Positions 1 through 8,867 of a DNA stretch of 64,000 nucleotides are shown here, piece by piece. Source of the DNA: CAXBGS01 sp963975425 (GTDB lineage: Bacteria; Planctomycetota; Planctomycetia; Pirellulales; Pirellulaceae); contig CAXBGS010000003.1 of the NCBI GenBank assembly GCA_963975425.1, forward strand, positions 1 to 64,000. The letters are read 5' to 3'. Position 1 is the first letter of the stretch. Each line of letters opens with the position of its first letter. The translations under genes were made by a program, and so were the position numbers. The notes beneath the pieces are model-generated. The model was not told where the DNA came from. It was given only the letters and a program-made list of their open reading frames with translations, and did not search any database.

Positions 1-817
<817 letters not shown>

Positions 818-927
818 TATGGTAGGCCCGGGTGACTGGACCTACTGAATCCGTGGAAGCGACTCTCGCATACATCTCAACAGAAAACAGGCCTTCGGGC
901 TCAATCCATCATCAAGCGTTCAACATG

Positions 928-968
928 AACCCCACTTCGGACTGTCGCCAGCCGAAGTGGGGTTTTTT
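928..968 (+). terminator. Rho-independent terminator of the 16S transcript
   Basis: AACCCCACTTCGG (928-940) pairs perfectly with CCGAAGTGGGGTT (952-964), giving a 13-bp GC-rich stem, an 11-base loop and a run of six Ts that ends at 968. It lies about 125 bases after the 16S 3' end, before any other gene, so the 16S gene appears to be its own transcription unit. Confidence 0.85.
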
Positions 969-1259
969 GTGCGCGCTCCGCAACCACAGCAAAACTTCAC
1001 CCACAGCAAAACTTTCGGTTCCACGGATCGAACGCCCGATTCGCGCAGCCGCGAACCAACTTCTTCTGCCCGCAGTTTGTTAGCGTTTGGCCGATTTGCT
1101 TGACACCTACTTGGGGTCTCGTACAAACTGCTAGTTCAACTTCTTCACTGACACTTCCCCTTGGTTCTTGCTCTTGAAATCTGTTTCGTCACGACGCCCC
1201 TCGTGACGACGCGACTTTCGACATCGAATCATAAGCAGCAAAGAAAGAGATCGCAGCGC
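969..1259. other. Gap between 16S terminator and Rieske gene
   Basis: About 290 bases with no supported gene. It must hold the promoter of the Rieske/cytochrome pair, but I could not pick out a convincing -35/-10 pair. A purine-rich AAAGAGA stretch lies just ahead of the chosen ATG at 1260. Confidence 0.5.
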
Positions 1260-2633
1260 ATGACAGACGAGAACAAGAAGAAGAAGAAAAAGAAGAAGGC
1301 AAAGAAAAACAAGGTTAGCCGGCGGACGTTCGCTGCGACTTCAATGGCGGCCGCCGCTCCAGTCCTCGTCGGTTGCAATGAGTCAAAACCGGAAGTGAAG
1401 GTGACCGCCTCGGAGGCATCAATGCCCCGTCTACAAATGGGCAGTAAACCTTCCAGAGACTGGAAGAGTGGCCGATCGATTCCGGCCAGGTATTACGTTG
1501 ACCCAGAACACTTTGACAATGACGAACGATTCCTCGCAATGAACTTATGGTTGATGGTAGATCACCACAGCCGTATTCCCGAACCAGGCGACTACTTCAC
1601 TTTTGAGTTCGGACGGGGCGAAAACATTATCGTGCTTCGCGACGAAAATCGGGACGTTCGTGCGTTTCATAATGTCTGCCGTCATCGTGGGTCACGACTT
1701 TGTCGAAACAGCGATACGGCAGAACCCGAAGGCGTTTCGATTCTTCAATCGGGGCCAAGTGGAAACACGCAAGTGTTTCGATGTCCTTACCATGGTTGGA
1801 CGTACGACCTGCAAGGAAACTTGACCAAGGCTCATATGAAGTCGGATAGTTTTGACCTGTCCCAGAACGGGTTGCTTCCGTGCCATGTGCGAGTCGAAGG
1901 TGGGCATATCTTTGTCAACCTTTCGAAGCGACCGACTCCGCCACCGTTCAACGGCCAAGATTTTCTGCACTTTGCAGCAGAATACGCCATCGCTGACCTG
2001 AAAGTCGGAGCGCGTGGGGCCTACACGGTCAAGGCAAACTGGAAGTTGTTGGTCGAAAATTTCGTTGAGTGCTATCACTGCGGACCTTCACACCAAAATT
2101 TGGTCACGACCCATAACTGGGATTATCGCCTTACCGAGGAAGAGCAAGCATTCCGCGTTCAAGAGCTGCGGGCTTGGGTGGGTGATCGCCCCGGTGGTTT
2201 CTGGTCCTATGAAGGAGCACTAAATCCAGGCTTTGTCACGGGTTCGCTTGACGGAAAACCGATCGCACCGCTGCTGCCCGGTCGCAAGAAGTGGAGCAAC
2301 CAAGCCAAAGATTTCGCTTATGGCTTTTCCACTTCATACTGGCAAGGATACGACGATTATGTCGTTGCCGCTCGATTCACCCCACGCAATGAATCGCGAA
2401 TCGATTGTGAAATTTTCTGGCTTGTTCACCCGGATGCGGTCGAAGGCAAAGATTTTGAGGTCGATAATCTAAAAGCACTCTGGGAAACCACATTCAAGGA
2501 AGATATTTGGCTTTGCGAGAACCAACAACTTGGCGTCATGTCCGGCAGTTACAAACCGGGGCAGTATTTCGAATGCGAAGGAAACGTCGCGACGATTGCC
2601 AATTGGTACATGTCGACGGTCGCCAAAGGGTAA
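1260..2633 (+). CDS. Tat-exported Rieske [2Fe-2S] non-haem iron oxygenase, putative lipoprotein
   Basis: A 457-residue protein of the Rieske ring-hydroxylating oxygenase alpha-subunit family, which uses O2 and electrons passed through a Rieske cluster to a mononuclear iron. Rieske ligands are C140-x-H142 and C175-x2-H178. The iron site is the ECYHCGPSH stretch, with H273 and H278 as ligands and D415 as the probable third. E270 sits where many family members have a bridging Asp, as in the CntA/GbcA-like branch. The odd part is the N-terminus: a very lysine-rich segment (6-18), a twin-arginine motif SRRTFAA (20-26), an Ala-rich stretch and a lipobox-like LVGC with Cys39. This predicts Tat export with a folded cofactor and lipid anchoring, whereas most family members are cytoplasmic. 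ATG 1260 is chosen because upstream codons add only an unlikely extension. Substrate unknown. A lipoprotein cytochrome c follows 7 bases downstream. Confidence 0.88.
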   Translation: MTDENKKKKKKKKAKKNKVSRRTFAATSMAAAAPVLVGCNESKPEVKVTASEASMPRLQMGSKPSRDWKSGRSIPARYYVDPEHFDNDERFLAMNLWLMVDHHSRIPEPGDYFTFEFGRGENIIVLRDENRDVRAFHNVCRHRGSRLCRNSDTAEPEGVSILQSGPSGNTQVFRCPYHGWTYDLQGNLTKAHMKSDSFDLSQNGLLPCHVRVEGGHIFVNLSKRPTPPPFNGQDFLHFAAEYAIADLKVGARGAYTVKANWKLLVENFVECYHCGPSHQNLVTTHNWDYRLTEEEQAFRVQELRAWVGDRPGGFWSYEGALNPGFVTGSLDGKPIAPLLPGRKKWSNQAKDFAYGFSTSYWQGYDDYVVAARFTPRNESRIDCEIFWLVHPDAVEGKDFEVDNLKALWETTFKEDIWLCENQQLGVMSGSYKPGQYFECEGNVATIANWYMSTVAKG

Positions 2634-2640
2634 ATTTCTA

Positions 2641-3252
2641 TTGAGCGTTATTCAGCGGAGCCCAATTTCCAACGTTTTTGTGAATCGGATCAAGCGATTG
2701 CCGTTGATCTGCCTCTTGCTTGCGACTTTTGGCGGCTGCGATACCATCCATCGTGATCCGGCCGTCCCAGCGATGGACACATCGCACGATTCTGGTCCGA
2801 TCTTGGCGAGCAATCCAATCTCGGTGACGGAATCGGAAGCAGAAACGAGCGTGATGCCAGAAAGCGTTGCGCCGGAAAACAATAACGCCGCCATGCTCAC
2901 CATCGCCAACCGTTCGATTTGGGATGGGGTGTACACGGTACAACAGCGTCAGCGAGGCGAAAAAGTTTACGAATTAGCCTGCGTTCGTTGTCACGGCGAG
3001 TCCTTGGAGGGAACCGATTCGGTACCGACGCTCGTAGGTAAAGATTTTCTCGACCGCTGGAATAGAAAGAGAGTCGGAAACTTATTTTCGTACATGAAGG
3101 CGGAGATGCCGCCAAAGAAAAAACGAACACCTCATGAATATGCGGACGTTCTCGCGTTTCTTCTCAGCCGTAACGACGCACCTGTTGGCGAAGGCGAGCT
3201 AGCGCCAGACTTCATGGAACTGCAGAGCATCCGGATGAACGAAAAAGAATAA
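2641..3252 (+). CDS. c-type cytochrome lipoprotein, probable electron partner of the Rieske oxygenase
   Basis: A roughly 203-residue monohaem cytochrome c. The N-terminus has basic residues, the hydrophobic run PLICLLLATF and a GGC lipobox (Cys33), so it should be an exported lipoprotein. A low-complexity linker (about 35-90) leads to the haem domain with C114-V-R-C117-H118 and a likely distal ligand Met156 in the EMPPKK loop. The start is uncertain: TTG 2641 follows an AAAGGG sequence with 10-base spacing, while GTG 2680 would give a shorter, more classic signal peptide; no ATG fits. It lies directly behind the Rieske gene, so co-transcription is likely. Feeding electrons to, or taking them from, the Rieske protein outside the cytoplasm is inference from export and adjacency. 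Confidence 0.82.
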   Translation: MSVIQRSPISNVFVNRIKRLPLICLLLATFGGCDTIHRDPAVPAMDTSHDSGPILASNPISVTESEAETSVMPESVAPENNNAAMLTIANRSIWDGVYTVQQRQRGEKVYELACVRCHGESLEGTDSVPTLVGKDFLDRWNRKRVGNLFSYMKAEMPPKKKRTPHEYADVLAFLLSRNDAPVGEGELAPDFMELQSIRMNEKE

Positions 3253-3485
3253 GCTCCCACGACACCGGAACGAATTCGATCCGGCTTATTCAACATGGAC
3301 GGGACAAAGTTAGGATGCACGCCTGATTTTTTGTGCCGGTCAAGCCAACGGATGGTGACGTCGTTATCAACAGCGTCTCGCATCTCAAGAAATTCAATCG
3401 CTGTACTGACGCGACAGTCGTGTATCCGCAACGCGAGTCGAACGCCGACTCATTCTCAGCTTTTTTTGGCGTCAGAGCGTCCGAA

Positions 3486-4430
3486 TTAAGCGAGACGGTA
3501 ATCCGCGGTGCGGGTGACGAACCAGTACATCAATCCGTGCAAATAGAGCCCGGCGGTCAGTGGCGCCAAAATCGCTACAGTTTTGTCTGGGCCGTAGGGC
3601 CCCAAGATCCCGACGCCCGCGATTATGGCGCTATTGAGCGCGAGACCAAAAAGGCTGAATACGACCCAGATGTATGGATGCTTCATCAACATTCCCATCA
3701 GTGCAAACCAAACAAGCCCAAAAGTCACGCCGAATGCGGCCGCAATGGCAAATGTTTCCGATCGATAGACGCCGTCCACCGACGCCATCGCGCCGGCGCT
3801 TGCCATCGCAAAGGTCACCAGCATCAGCCCCCGAATATCGAAAGCGGATTTCTGTTGCGGACGACATTTTGCGATTCGCCGGCCCGTGATCTGGCGGTAC
3901 ATGATCGGAAACACCATCGCGACGGAAATCACCGCCAATGAGTGCCCAAGAATCGCAGCACTTCGATCGATTAACGAAGTTGCCACGAATAAACTGACCA
4001 AGGCGATCAACAAAAGAAACACGCGAAAGATTCGATCCGCACGAAGTGCCACGACGAATCGAGAGTCATCCGGATCGACTGGCCTGGCACCCAAGATCCA
4101 CCATGTGGACATGAACATGACGCCGGCGGAAATGCCACCAAGCAGCAATGCGAATACCGCGTCGGGATTGCGCTGGCCATTCGGCGCCCCTGCTTTATAG
4201 ATGATCACTGCACCTAATTCGAGCAGCGTCCACATCGCGACGATTGAAAAGACGGTCCATGGCGGACGAATATCGGGCAATGCATCGTTGTTGCTTGCCT
4301 CGTTGAACTGCAACGGTACCGATCGTCCTGGGCGTGACTCGGTTTGCCGTGTTCCCGCCTCCGCGAAGGTCTTTCCCTCAGAGTCCTTCAGCACCGACCA
4401 CATCCCAGTCGATTGGTAACTGTCCATCAC
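3486..4430 (-). CDS. Multi-pass membrane protein of unknown function at the end of the pilus-like operon
   Basis: 314 residues with about eight hydrophobic segments, near residues 59-80, 88-112, 127-150, 157-175, 195-215, 229-250, 254-275 and 281-300. The first 55 residues are hydrophilic. I recognise no family motif. Its start overlaps the end of the DUF1559 pilin gene by 53 bases; Met10 (4403) is another possible start that still overlaps. The overlap suggests translation coupled to the pilin operon, but nothing in the sequence ties it to secretion and it could be an unrelated membrane protein. Confidence 0.75.
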   Translation of the reverse strand: MMDSYQSTGMWSVLKDSEGKTFAEAGTRQTESRPGRSVPLQFNEASNNDALPDIRPPWTVFSIVAMWTLLELGAVIIYKAGAPNGQRNPDAVFALLLGGISAGVMFMSTWWILGARPVDPDDSRFVVALRADRIFRVFLLLIALVSLFVATSLIDRSAAILGHSLAVISVAMVFPIMYRQITGRRIAKCRPQQKSAFDIRGLMLVTFAMASAGAMASVDGVYRSETFAIAAAFGVTFGLVWFALMGMLMKHPYIWVVFSLFGLALNSAIIAGVGILGPYGPDKTVAILAPLTAGLYLHGLMYWFVTRTADYRLA

Positions 4431-5253
4431 TGCGATTGGCCATCTGTTGCAGGATGCGCGAATCGATCGAGCTATCGCGAAATGTGATTTCTCCGCCGCC
4501 GGTCAGCAAGTTCACGCCACCGGCATGGTGGCTTGAAAGGCCGCCCACCGCATAAATCGGATTCGCCGAGGGCGCGATCAACGTGGCATCGAACGTCGCG
4601 GTCGGATCAGGTGTAACCTTGGCGATTCCCGTGCCCGTGTTTCGCAGTGTGCTGCGTGTACCGCTCATCCAACCAAGATCATCACTGGAATGAGAAATTT
4701 TTTCGCCGATCAGCAACGTATAACTCAGGCCATCGGTAATGTCATCACGAGAAATAGCCTCATTAAGAATGAAAACGCCATCGTTTGTTTCATCGATTGG
4801 TGTTTCCACACTCGCGTGAATCCCAGCGTATGCCGATGTGTTCGTCGCCAAGTTCGTGGCTGAGGGACATCGAACGTATGGCAAAGACATTGCACGCACG
4901 CGCGCGTTCGTGTCGTCATAAACGCCAACAGAAAAATCGATGTGGTCCAAAATCACCTGACAATCGAGTTGAGGGAGAATCGCGGAAATCCAGTTGTGAT
5001 GGTATCCGACCGCCTCATTTCGGATTGGGCCGCGATCCGCAACCGTTCCCACTGGAAAGTGATTCATTTGATCGTGGTAGCTTGCCATCGCCAAACCAAG
5101 CGTCAACAAATTTTGCTGACACTGCGAACGCCTGCCCGATTCGCGCAGCGACTGAATCGCCGGCATCATCAGCCCGATGACGACGCCGATAATTGCGATC
5201 ACCACCAACAATTCAACAAGCGTAAAACCAGGGTAGCGGCTAAATCGATTCAT
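4378..5253 (-). CDS. DUF1559-type prepilin-like protein
   Basis: 291 residues with a type IV prepilin leader: a basic start, Gly9 as cleavage site, then FTLVELLVVIAIIG with the conserved Glu at mature position 5. DUF1559 (H-X9-DG) pilin-like proteins are hugely expanded in planctomycetes. The terminal box is only partly kept: SSHHAGGVNLLTGGGEI (near 252-268) has GGGEI where GDGSV is usual. The start ATG overlaps the stop of the preceding gene (ATGA, 5250-5253), so it belongs to the same operon as the GspE/GspF genes. It is probably a pilin-like subunit of this machine, processed by a prepilin peptidase encoded elsewhere. Confidence 0.85.
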   Translation of the reverse strand: MNRFSRYPGFTLVELLVVIAIIGVVIGLMMPAIQSLRESGRRSQCQQNLLTLGLAMASYHDQMNHFPVGTVADRGPIRNEAVGYHHNWISAILPQLDCQVILDHIDFSVGVYDDTNARVRAMSLPYVRCPSATNLATNTSAYAGIHASVETPIDETNDGVFILNEAISRDDITDGLSYTLLIGEKISHSSDDLGWMSGTRSTLRNTGTGIAKVTPDPTATFDATLIAPSANPIYAVGGLSSHHAGGVNLLTGGGEITFRDSSIDSRILQQMANRSDGQLPIDWDVVGAEGL

Positions 5254-5609
5254 GGTTGGCCTGACTTGATCTGTTGTTCAACGGTGAAGACTTCTTTTCC
5301 ATCACGGAATTCCGTCGCCTTCAAAAAAATTCGGTCACTCGAGGCATCGTTTTCCAGCGATTCAACCTGAATCCAATGCGAAGCTGAGGAATCGATTGGG
5401 AAACGAATCGGAACCGGCAACCGTTCGCCATATCGGCGGACCTCTTGCATTGCGGTATGCAATCTTTTCACACTCGCCGAATCGCGTACGGATCGGGCGC
5501 GCACGATTTCCAACCGCAACAATGAAATAGCAGCGCTACCGATCAGCACAACCAACACTAGCGACAACATCAGCGATATCACGCCTCGTCTATTTTTCGA
5601 CAGTTTCAA
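5250..5609 (-). CDS. Small GspK-like pseudopilin candidate
   Basis: 119 residues. The N-terminus KNRRG is followed by a hydrophobic helix (VISLMLSLVLVVLIG) and then an amphipathic region, the plan of a pilin-like protein, but without the Glu at mature position 5. Lack of Glu5 and an RRG junction are features of GspK, the tip pseudopilin of type II secretion systems. It is far shorter than classical GspK (about 300 residues), so only the N-terminal plan matches. It overlaps both neighbours by four bases (ATGA), so it is translationally coupled with them. Confidence 0.65.
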   Translation of the reverse strand: MKLSKNRRGVISLMLSLVLVVLIGSAAISLLRLEIVRARSVRDSASVKRLHTAMQEVRRYGERLPVPIRFPIDSSASHWIQVESLENDASSDRIFLKATEFRDGKEVFTVEQQIKSGQP

Positions 5610-6130
5610 CGATCCGTCTCCGTTTTGGATTCAGAATTTTGGCCTGGCCGACATTCGATTCGGAAGACGGCATAGGACCTGGAGTGTATTTCGACGACGG
5701 CATCGGCCAGTTCGCCGCCCGGAATCCACTTCGTTTGGACGTCTTCACCGATCCAATAGCGATCACGCCGCAAGATGCTCTCAGAACTGTTCTTATCGTC
5801 CGCCATCGACCGCATTTCGATCCAGCGCCCATCCTGGCTGGATCGGAATTCGGTACTGTCTTCGCCGTGCCGCATTTTGATGCCGGCGGGACGATCCAAT
5901 GTTTCGAATGCATTCGATTCGGCCGCCGTTTTGCGCAGCTCCGCCGCAAAACGTCGAATTTCACCCGTCTGGCGAACCGAATCACGGTATTTCATTTCGG
6001 CGTCGGTCAATTTGCTAAGCAGAGTAAGAGATCCCGACGCCAGCGCGATCAAAACCACAATGACCAAAACCATTTCAATCAGAGTGAATCCGCAGGAAAT
6101 CGGACCGCGTTTTTTAGGGAGCCTCTGCAT
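5606..6130 (-). CDS. Type II secretion/type IV pilus pseudopilin
   Basis: 174 residues from ATG 6130. The leader is a basic start (MQRLPKKRG), Gly14 as cleavage site, then FTLIEMVLVIVVLIALASG with Glu at mature position 5. The remaining ~140 residues are a soluble domain without a familiar motif. An upstream ATG at 6184 would add 18 residues and a 71-base overlap; the shorter start gives a more normal prepilin leader and a 17-base overlap with the preceding gene. The stop overlaps the next start by four bases. Probably a minor pseudopilin of the GspH/GspJ kind, but the class is not certain. Confidence 0.8.
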   Translation of the reverse strand: MQRLPKKRGPISCGFTLIEMVLVIVVLIALASGSLTLLSKLTDAEMKYRDSVRQTGEIRRFAAELRKTAAESNAFETLDRPAGIKMRHGEDSTEFRSSQDGRWIEMRSMADDKNSSESILRRDRYWIGEDVQTKWIPGGELADAVVEIHSRSYAVFRIECRPGQNSESKTETDR

Positions 6131-6554
6131 CGCGAAGCCTCCATCGGTGGGTGACGAGGCGTGATCCGGGCGATCCAGTATCAACGGCCTGAATCATGAT
6201 ATGAATGCCTTCATGGTCACCACTGACAAACGGTTCGGTGTCCCATTGGATAGCTTGGTCGCGGTACAAGTCGTTTAACTTCGCGACTTCGACTTCGACT
6301 GCATCAAAAGCCACACCATCAAGACGCGACGCTGCGTTGTCGAGCCTTAATTCGGAAGCCAATTCGCTCGCGGCTGCACGACGCAATGCGTGCTGCGAAG
6401 CCACAAGCCGAGCCAGGCAAGTTCCCGCGACCGCGAGAATCGCCAAGCTGCAGGCGACTTCGATCAATGTCATTGCTGATCGCTGAGCAATGGTACAAAG
6501 CCGCGCTCGTCTCGGCTGCGCCATTCGAAGCAACCGAGCATCATGATAGAACAT
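6114..6554 (-). CDS. Type II secretion/type IV pilus pseudopilin (GspI/PilV-like)
   Basis: About 146 residues from ATG 6554; Met11 (6524) is a possible alternative. The leader ends QRSA, followed by MTLIEVACSLAILAVAG, with Glu at mature position 5. The residue before the cleavage point is Ala rather than the usual Gly, which is tolerated in some pseudopilins. The TLIEVxxSLAIL pattern and small size resemble GspI/PilV-type minor subunits. It overlaps the preceding GspF-like gene by 14 bases. Confidence 0.75.
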   Translation of the reverse strand: MFYHDARLLRMAQPRRARLCTIAQRSAMTLIEVACSLAILAVAGTCLARLVASQHALRRAAASELASELRLDNAASRLDGVAFDAVEVEVAKLNDLYRDQAIQWDTEPFVSGDHEGIHIMIQAVDTGSPGSRLVTHRWRLRDAEAP

Positions 6555-7851
6555 GAACGAACCCCAACAGTTGTGCGAACAAACAATAACTATGTGCGAG
6601 CACAAAGGTACCAGCCGCCAAAATGGTGACCGGAACGAGCCAAGCGAGTCGGACCTGCCATCGCAACTCAAATCGTCTGACGGTGTCGTCGGCTAGCTGC
6701 TGAAATGCAAGAGCGAGCTGGCCATTTTTTTCAGACGCCTCGATCCACGGCTGTTCGGTGGCGGTTAACCAGCCACTCTGGCGCAATGCTTCGGAAAGTG
6801 GTTCGCCTCGTGCGATTCGTTTGACAGCCGCGCGCGACCGCCAGCGAATCCATCTGGAATTTGAGTTTTGCGCCGCCGTGTCAAGGATTTTCGCAACCGG
6901 CTGTCCGCGATCGACGCCATGTGCAAGCGACGATAATCCGACGGCGCGATGTTGCGTGCCCAGACAATCGCCATACCAAGGTGTCAGTCGCAGAATCCAT
7001 TGCACAGGAAACAAACGGGAGGCAACAACCAGGCACAGCCACAGCAAAGCAAGGATACAAATCCCAACCGTCAATTGGCCGGATGCGTCGACGAATGAGG
7101 CAAGCCACGGGGAGTGCCGATCGAACCGGACACCAAATTCTTGTGATATTTGTTCCAGCGTCGGCAATACCCAAGATCGAAAAAACCAACCCAACAACAG
7201 ACTGAATGCGATCAAATACATCAGATACGCCAGCTGTGGTCTGGTATGAACGCGAAGCCATCCTGGTCCGGTTCGCCAAGGCAATTCGCCCGTCGCGGTG
7301 GTCGAAAACAGGCGACAGCTCGCAGTGCCGGGACGTGCAGCTTCGACGAATGGAGTACCCGCTGTATTCGCTTGGATAGACAAGATCGAGTCGGCGGTGA
7401 CGGGAACACGGGTCCGTCGAACGGCGGTTTCGACGGACTCGCCGCATTGCAAGCGGTAGGCGAAATGCGCCGCCCGGACTGCGACGCGACCTCCGCGGCC
7501 ACGCGCAAACGCTTCCACCGCTTCTGGAATGGCACCACGACGCATAGCGACTAAACGAATGACGTCGTTCAGGGACGACGCCTCTTCTTTGCTGCGCCAA
7601 CGAATCGCAAGAAACAGCAGTGCCGCCAACATAAAAAGTGCGGCGATGATGACCGGATGAGGCATCGCTATCGCCGCAACTAGAAACACAACCCCCGTCA
7701 TGATCGAACGCAAAAGAGAGAGCCCACCGATCCAGCGGTAGGGAACACGATGCGGCCAGCGTGAGCGAAGATTCATGATGCAGACGCTGATCGTGACAAT
7801 TGCTGCGATCAATATCACGATGCAGGTCACCGAAGCGATGGGAGGGATCAT
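6541..7851 (-). CDS. GspF-like inner-membrane platform protein, third copy
   Basis: 436 residues from ATG 7851, which overlaps the stop of the preceding gene (ATGA, 7848-7851). Several hydrophobic segments sit near residues 5-20, 38-85, 205-230, 255-275 and 400-425, with cytoplasmic helical parts between. The C-terminal half carries the T2SF-type pattern of a short basic helix, SGWLTATEQPWIEASEKNG and a final membrane pair, typical of GspF/PilC. The N-terminal half is diverged, with extra membrane segments. GspF/PilC is normally a single gene per machine that contacts the ATPase; here it is the third GspF-like gene in a row. Confidence 0.75.
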   Translation of the reverse strand: MIPPIASVTCIVILIAAIVTISVCIMNLRSRWPHRVPYRWIGGLSLLRSIMTGVVFLVAAIAMPHPVIIAALFMLAALLFLAIRWRSKEEASSLNDVIRLVAMRRGAIPEAVEAFARGRGGRVAVRAAHFAYRLQCGESVETAVRRTRVPVTADSILSIQANTAGTPFVEAARPGTASCRLFSTTATGELPWRTGPGWLRVHTRPQLAYLMYLIAFSLLLGWFFRSWVLPTLEQISQEFGVRFDRHSPWLASFVDASGQLTVGICILALLWLCLVVASRLFPVQWILRLTPWYGDCLGTQHRAVGLSSLAHGVDRGQPVAKILDTAAQNSNSRWIRWRSRAAVKRIARGEPLSEALRQSGWLTATEQPWIEASEKNGQLALAFQQLADDTVRRFELRWQVRLAWLVPVTILAAGTFVLAHSYCLFAQLLGFVHVLS

Positions 7852-8858
7852 GCCATCACCCCCAACGACGTCATGATATTCCGGATGGCTGCGGCCAAGG
7901 CGATCGATGCGGTCGCGGCCGATAACACCATCAAGAATGTCGGAATGAATTGGCACGCCCGCTCGACTCGGTGAGTCGCCATTTCGAACATCCTTTCTGC
8001 AGCGACCGACCACAAGTGTTCGGTTTGCTCTCGCGTTCCGTTTATTCCCAACCCGGTTGTCCATCCGGACAGCCACTCGCCGCGAATCGGAAACCGTTCA
8101 AGCACCTGATCAACGTCCTGCCCGGCTCTCAGATCGACTGCCGATGTGGTTAGCCAATACTTCAGTCGAGACGATCGCGTCCGACGCGCCGTCAACTGAA
8201 ACGCTTGCTCGTACGTTTGTCCGTTAGTGACGCACTGATAGATACTGTGACTCATTTCTGCCAGATCCAGTGATCGCAACGTGGACCCGACGAAAGGGAC
8301 GAAGTCCCAAAACGCCTCCAGCCAACGCGGGGCCGCCCCAATCCGCCAAGCGAACAGTGAGACAATCAGAAACGTGAAAAGTGCAAGCGTTATGTACGCA
8401 GCTTGAATGATTGCCATCGGCCATTTCGCCAACGCTTCGAAGGATCCCCACCAATAAAACGCCCGGATATCAAGTGCGATGGGAGCTAGCGAGGCAAAAA
8501 GACTAACACCAACCAGCAACGCCGCGAGCCAATAGAGTAAACCGATCAGAACACAAATCGCGAGTCGACGTCGAATTGAAGTCGCCATTTCGTGCCGTGA
8601 AGCATTCAGGCTTGCTTCGGCAAAGCTAGAACTTTGATTCGCGATGGCAAGGTAAGCCCCGATGACGTTCGGAGCCGCATGCACGCTCGATGCGCGGAAC
8701 AAGTCCGACGTCGACGCTTCTTCACCTCGTTCGATTCGATCGGCTAGTTCACGGATCTGTCGCCCGTCACGTCCGCGCGATTCCAATGCGAGGCTTCGCA
8801 ACAGCGACACCTCGCCCTCGCGAGTCGAAACCGGTTCCGTTGTCGGCGTTTCATTCAC
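7848..8858 (-). CDS. GspF-like inner-membrane platform protein, second copy
   Basis: 336 residues. The first 95 are soluble and helical (LADRIERGEEASTSDLF is like the start of a T2SF repeat), followed by membrane segments near 97-120, 143-170 and a final one near 310-330, with the cytoplasmic segment ERFPIRGEWLSGWTTGLG between. This is the layout of a T2SF domain (GspF/PilC/TadC superfamily). It starts 9 bases after the stop of the first GspF-like gene and overlaps the next by four bases. One of three consecutive related platform genes, diverged enough that recent duplication is unlikely. Confidence 0.75.
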   Translation of the reverse strand: MNETPTTEPVSTREGEVSLLRSLALESRGRDGRQIRELADRIERGEEASTSDLFRASSVHAAPNVIGAYLAIANQSSSFAEASLNASRHEMATSIRRRLAICVLIGLLYWLAALLVGVSLFASLAPIALDIRAFYWWGSFEALAKWPMAIIQAAYITLALFTFLIVSLFAWRIGAAPRWLEAFWDFVPFVGSTLRSLDLAEMSHSIYQCVTNGQTYEQAFQLTARRTRSSRLKYWLTTSAVDLRAGQDVDQVLERFPIRGEWLSGWTTGLGINGTREQTEHLWSVAAERMFEMATHRVERACQFIPTFLMVLSAATASIALAAAIRNIMTSLGVMA

Positions 8859-8867
8859 GAGATCGGC

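Noticed and set aside
3333..3941. 202-codon plus-strand frame opposite the membrane protein gene.
   Set aside because: Its translation is low-quality basic sequence without domain or signal, and the minus-strand frame has clear membrane helices and operon coupling.
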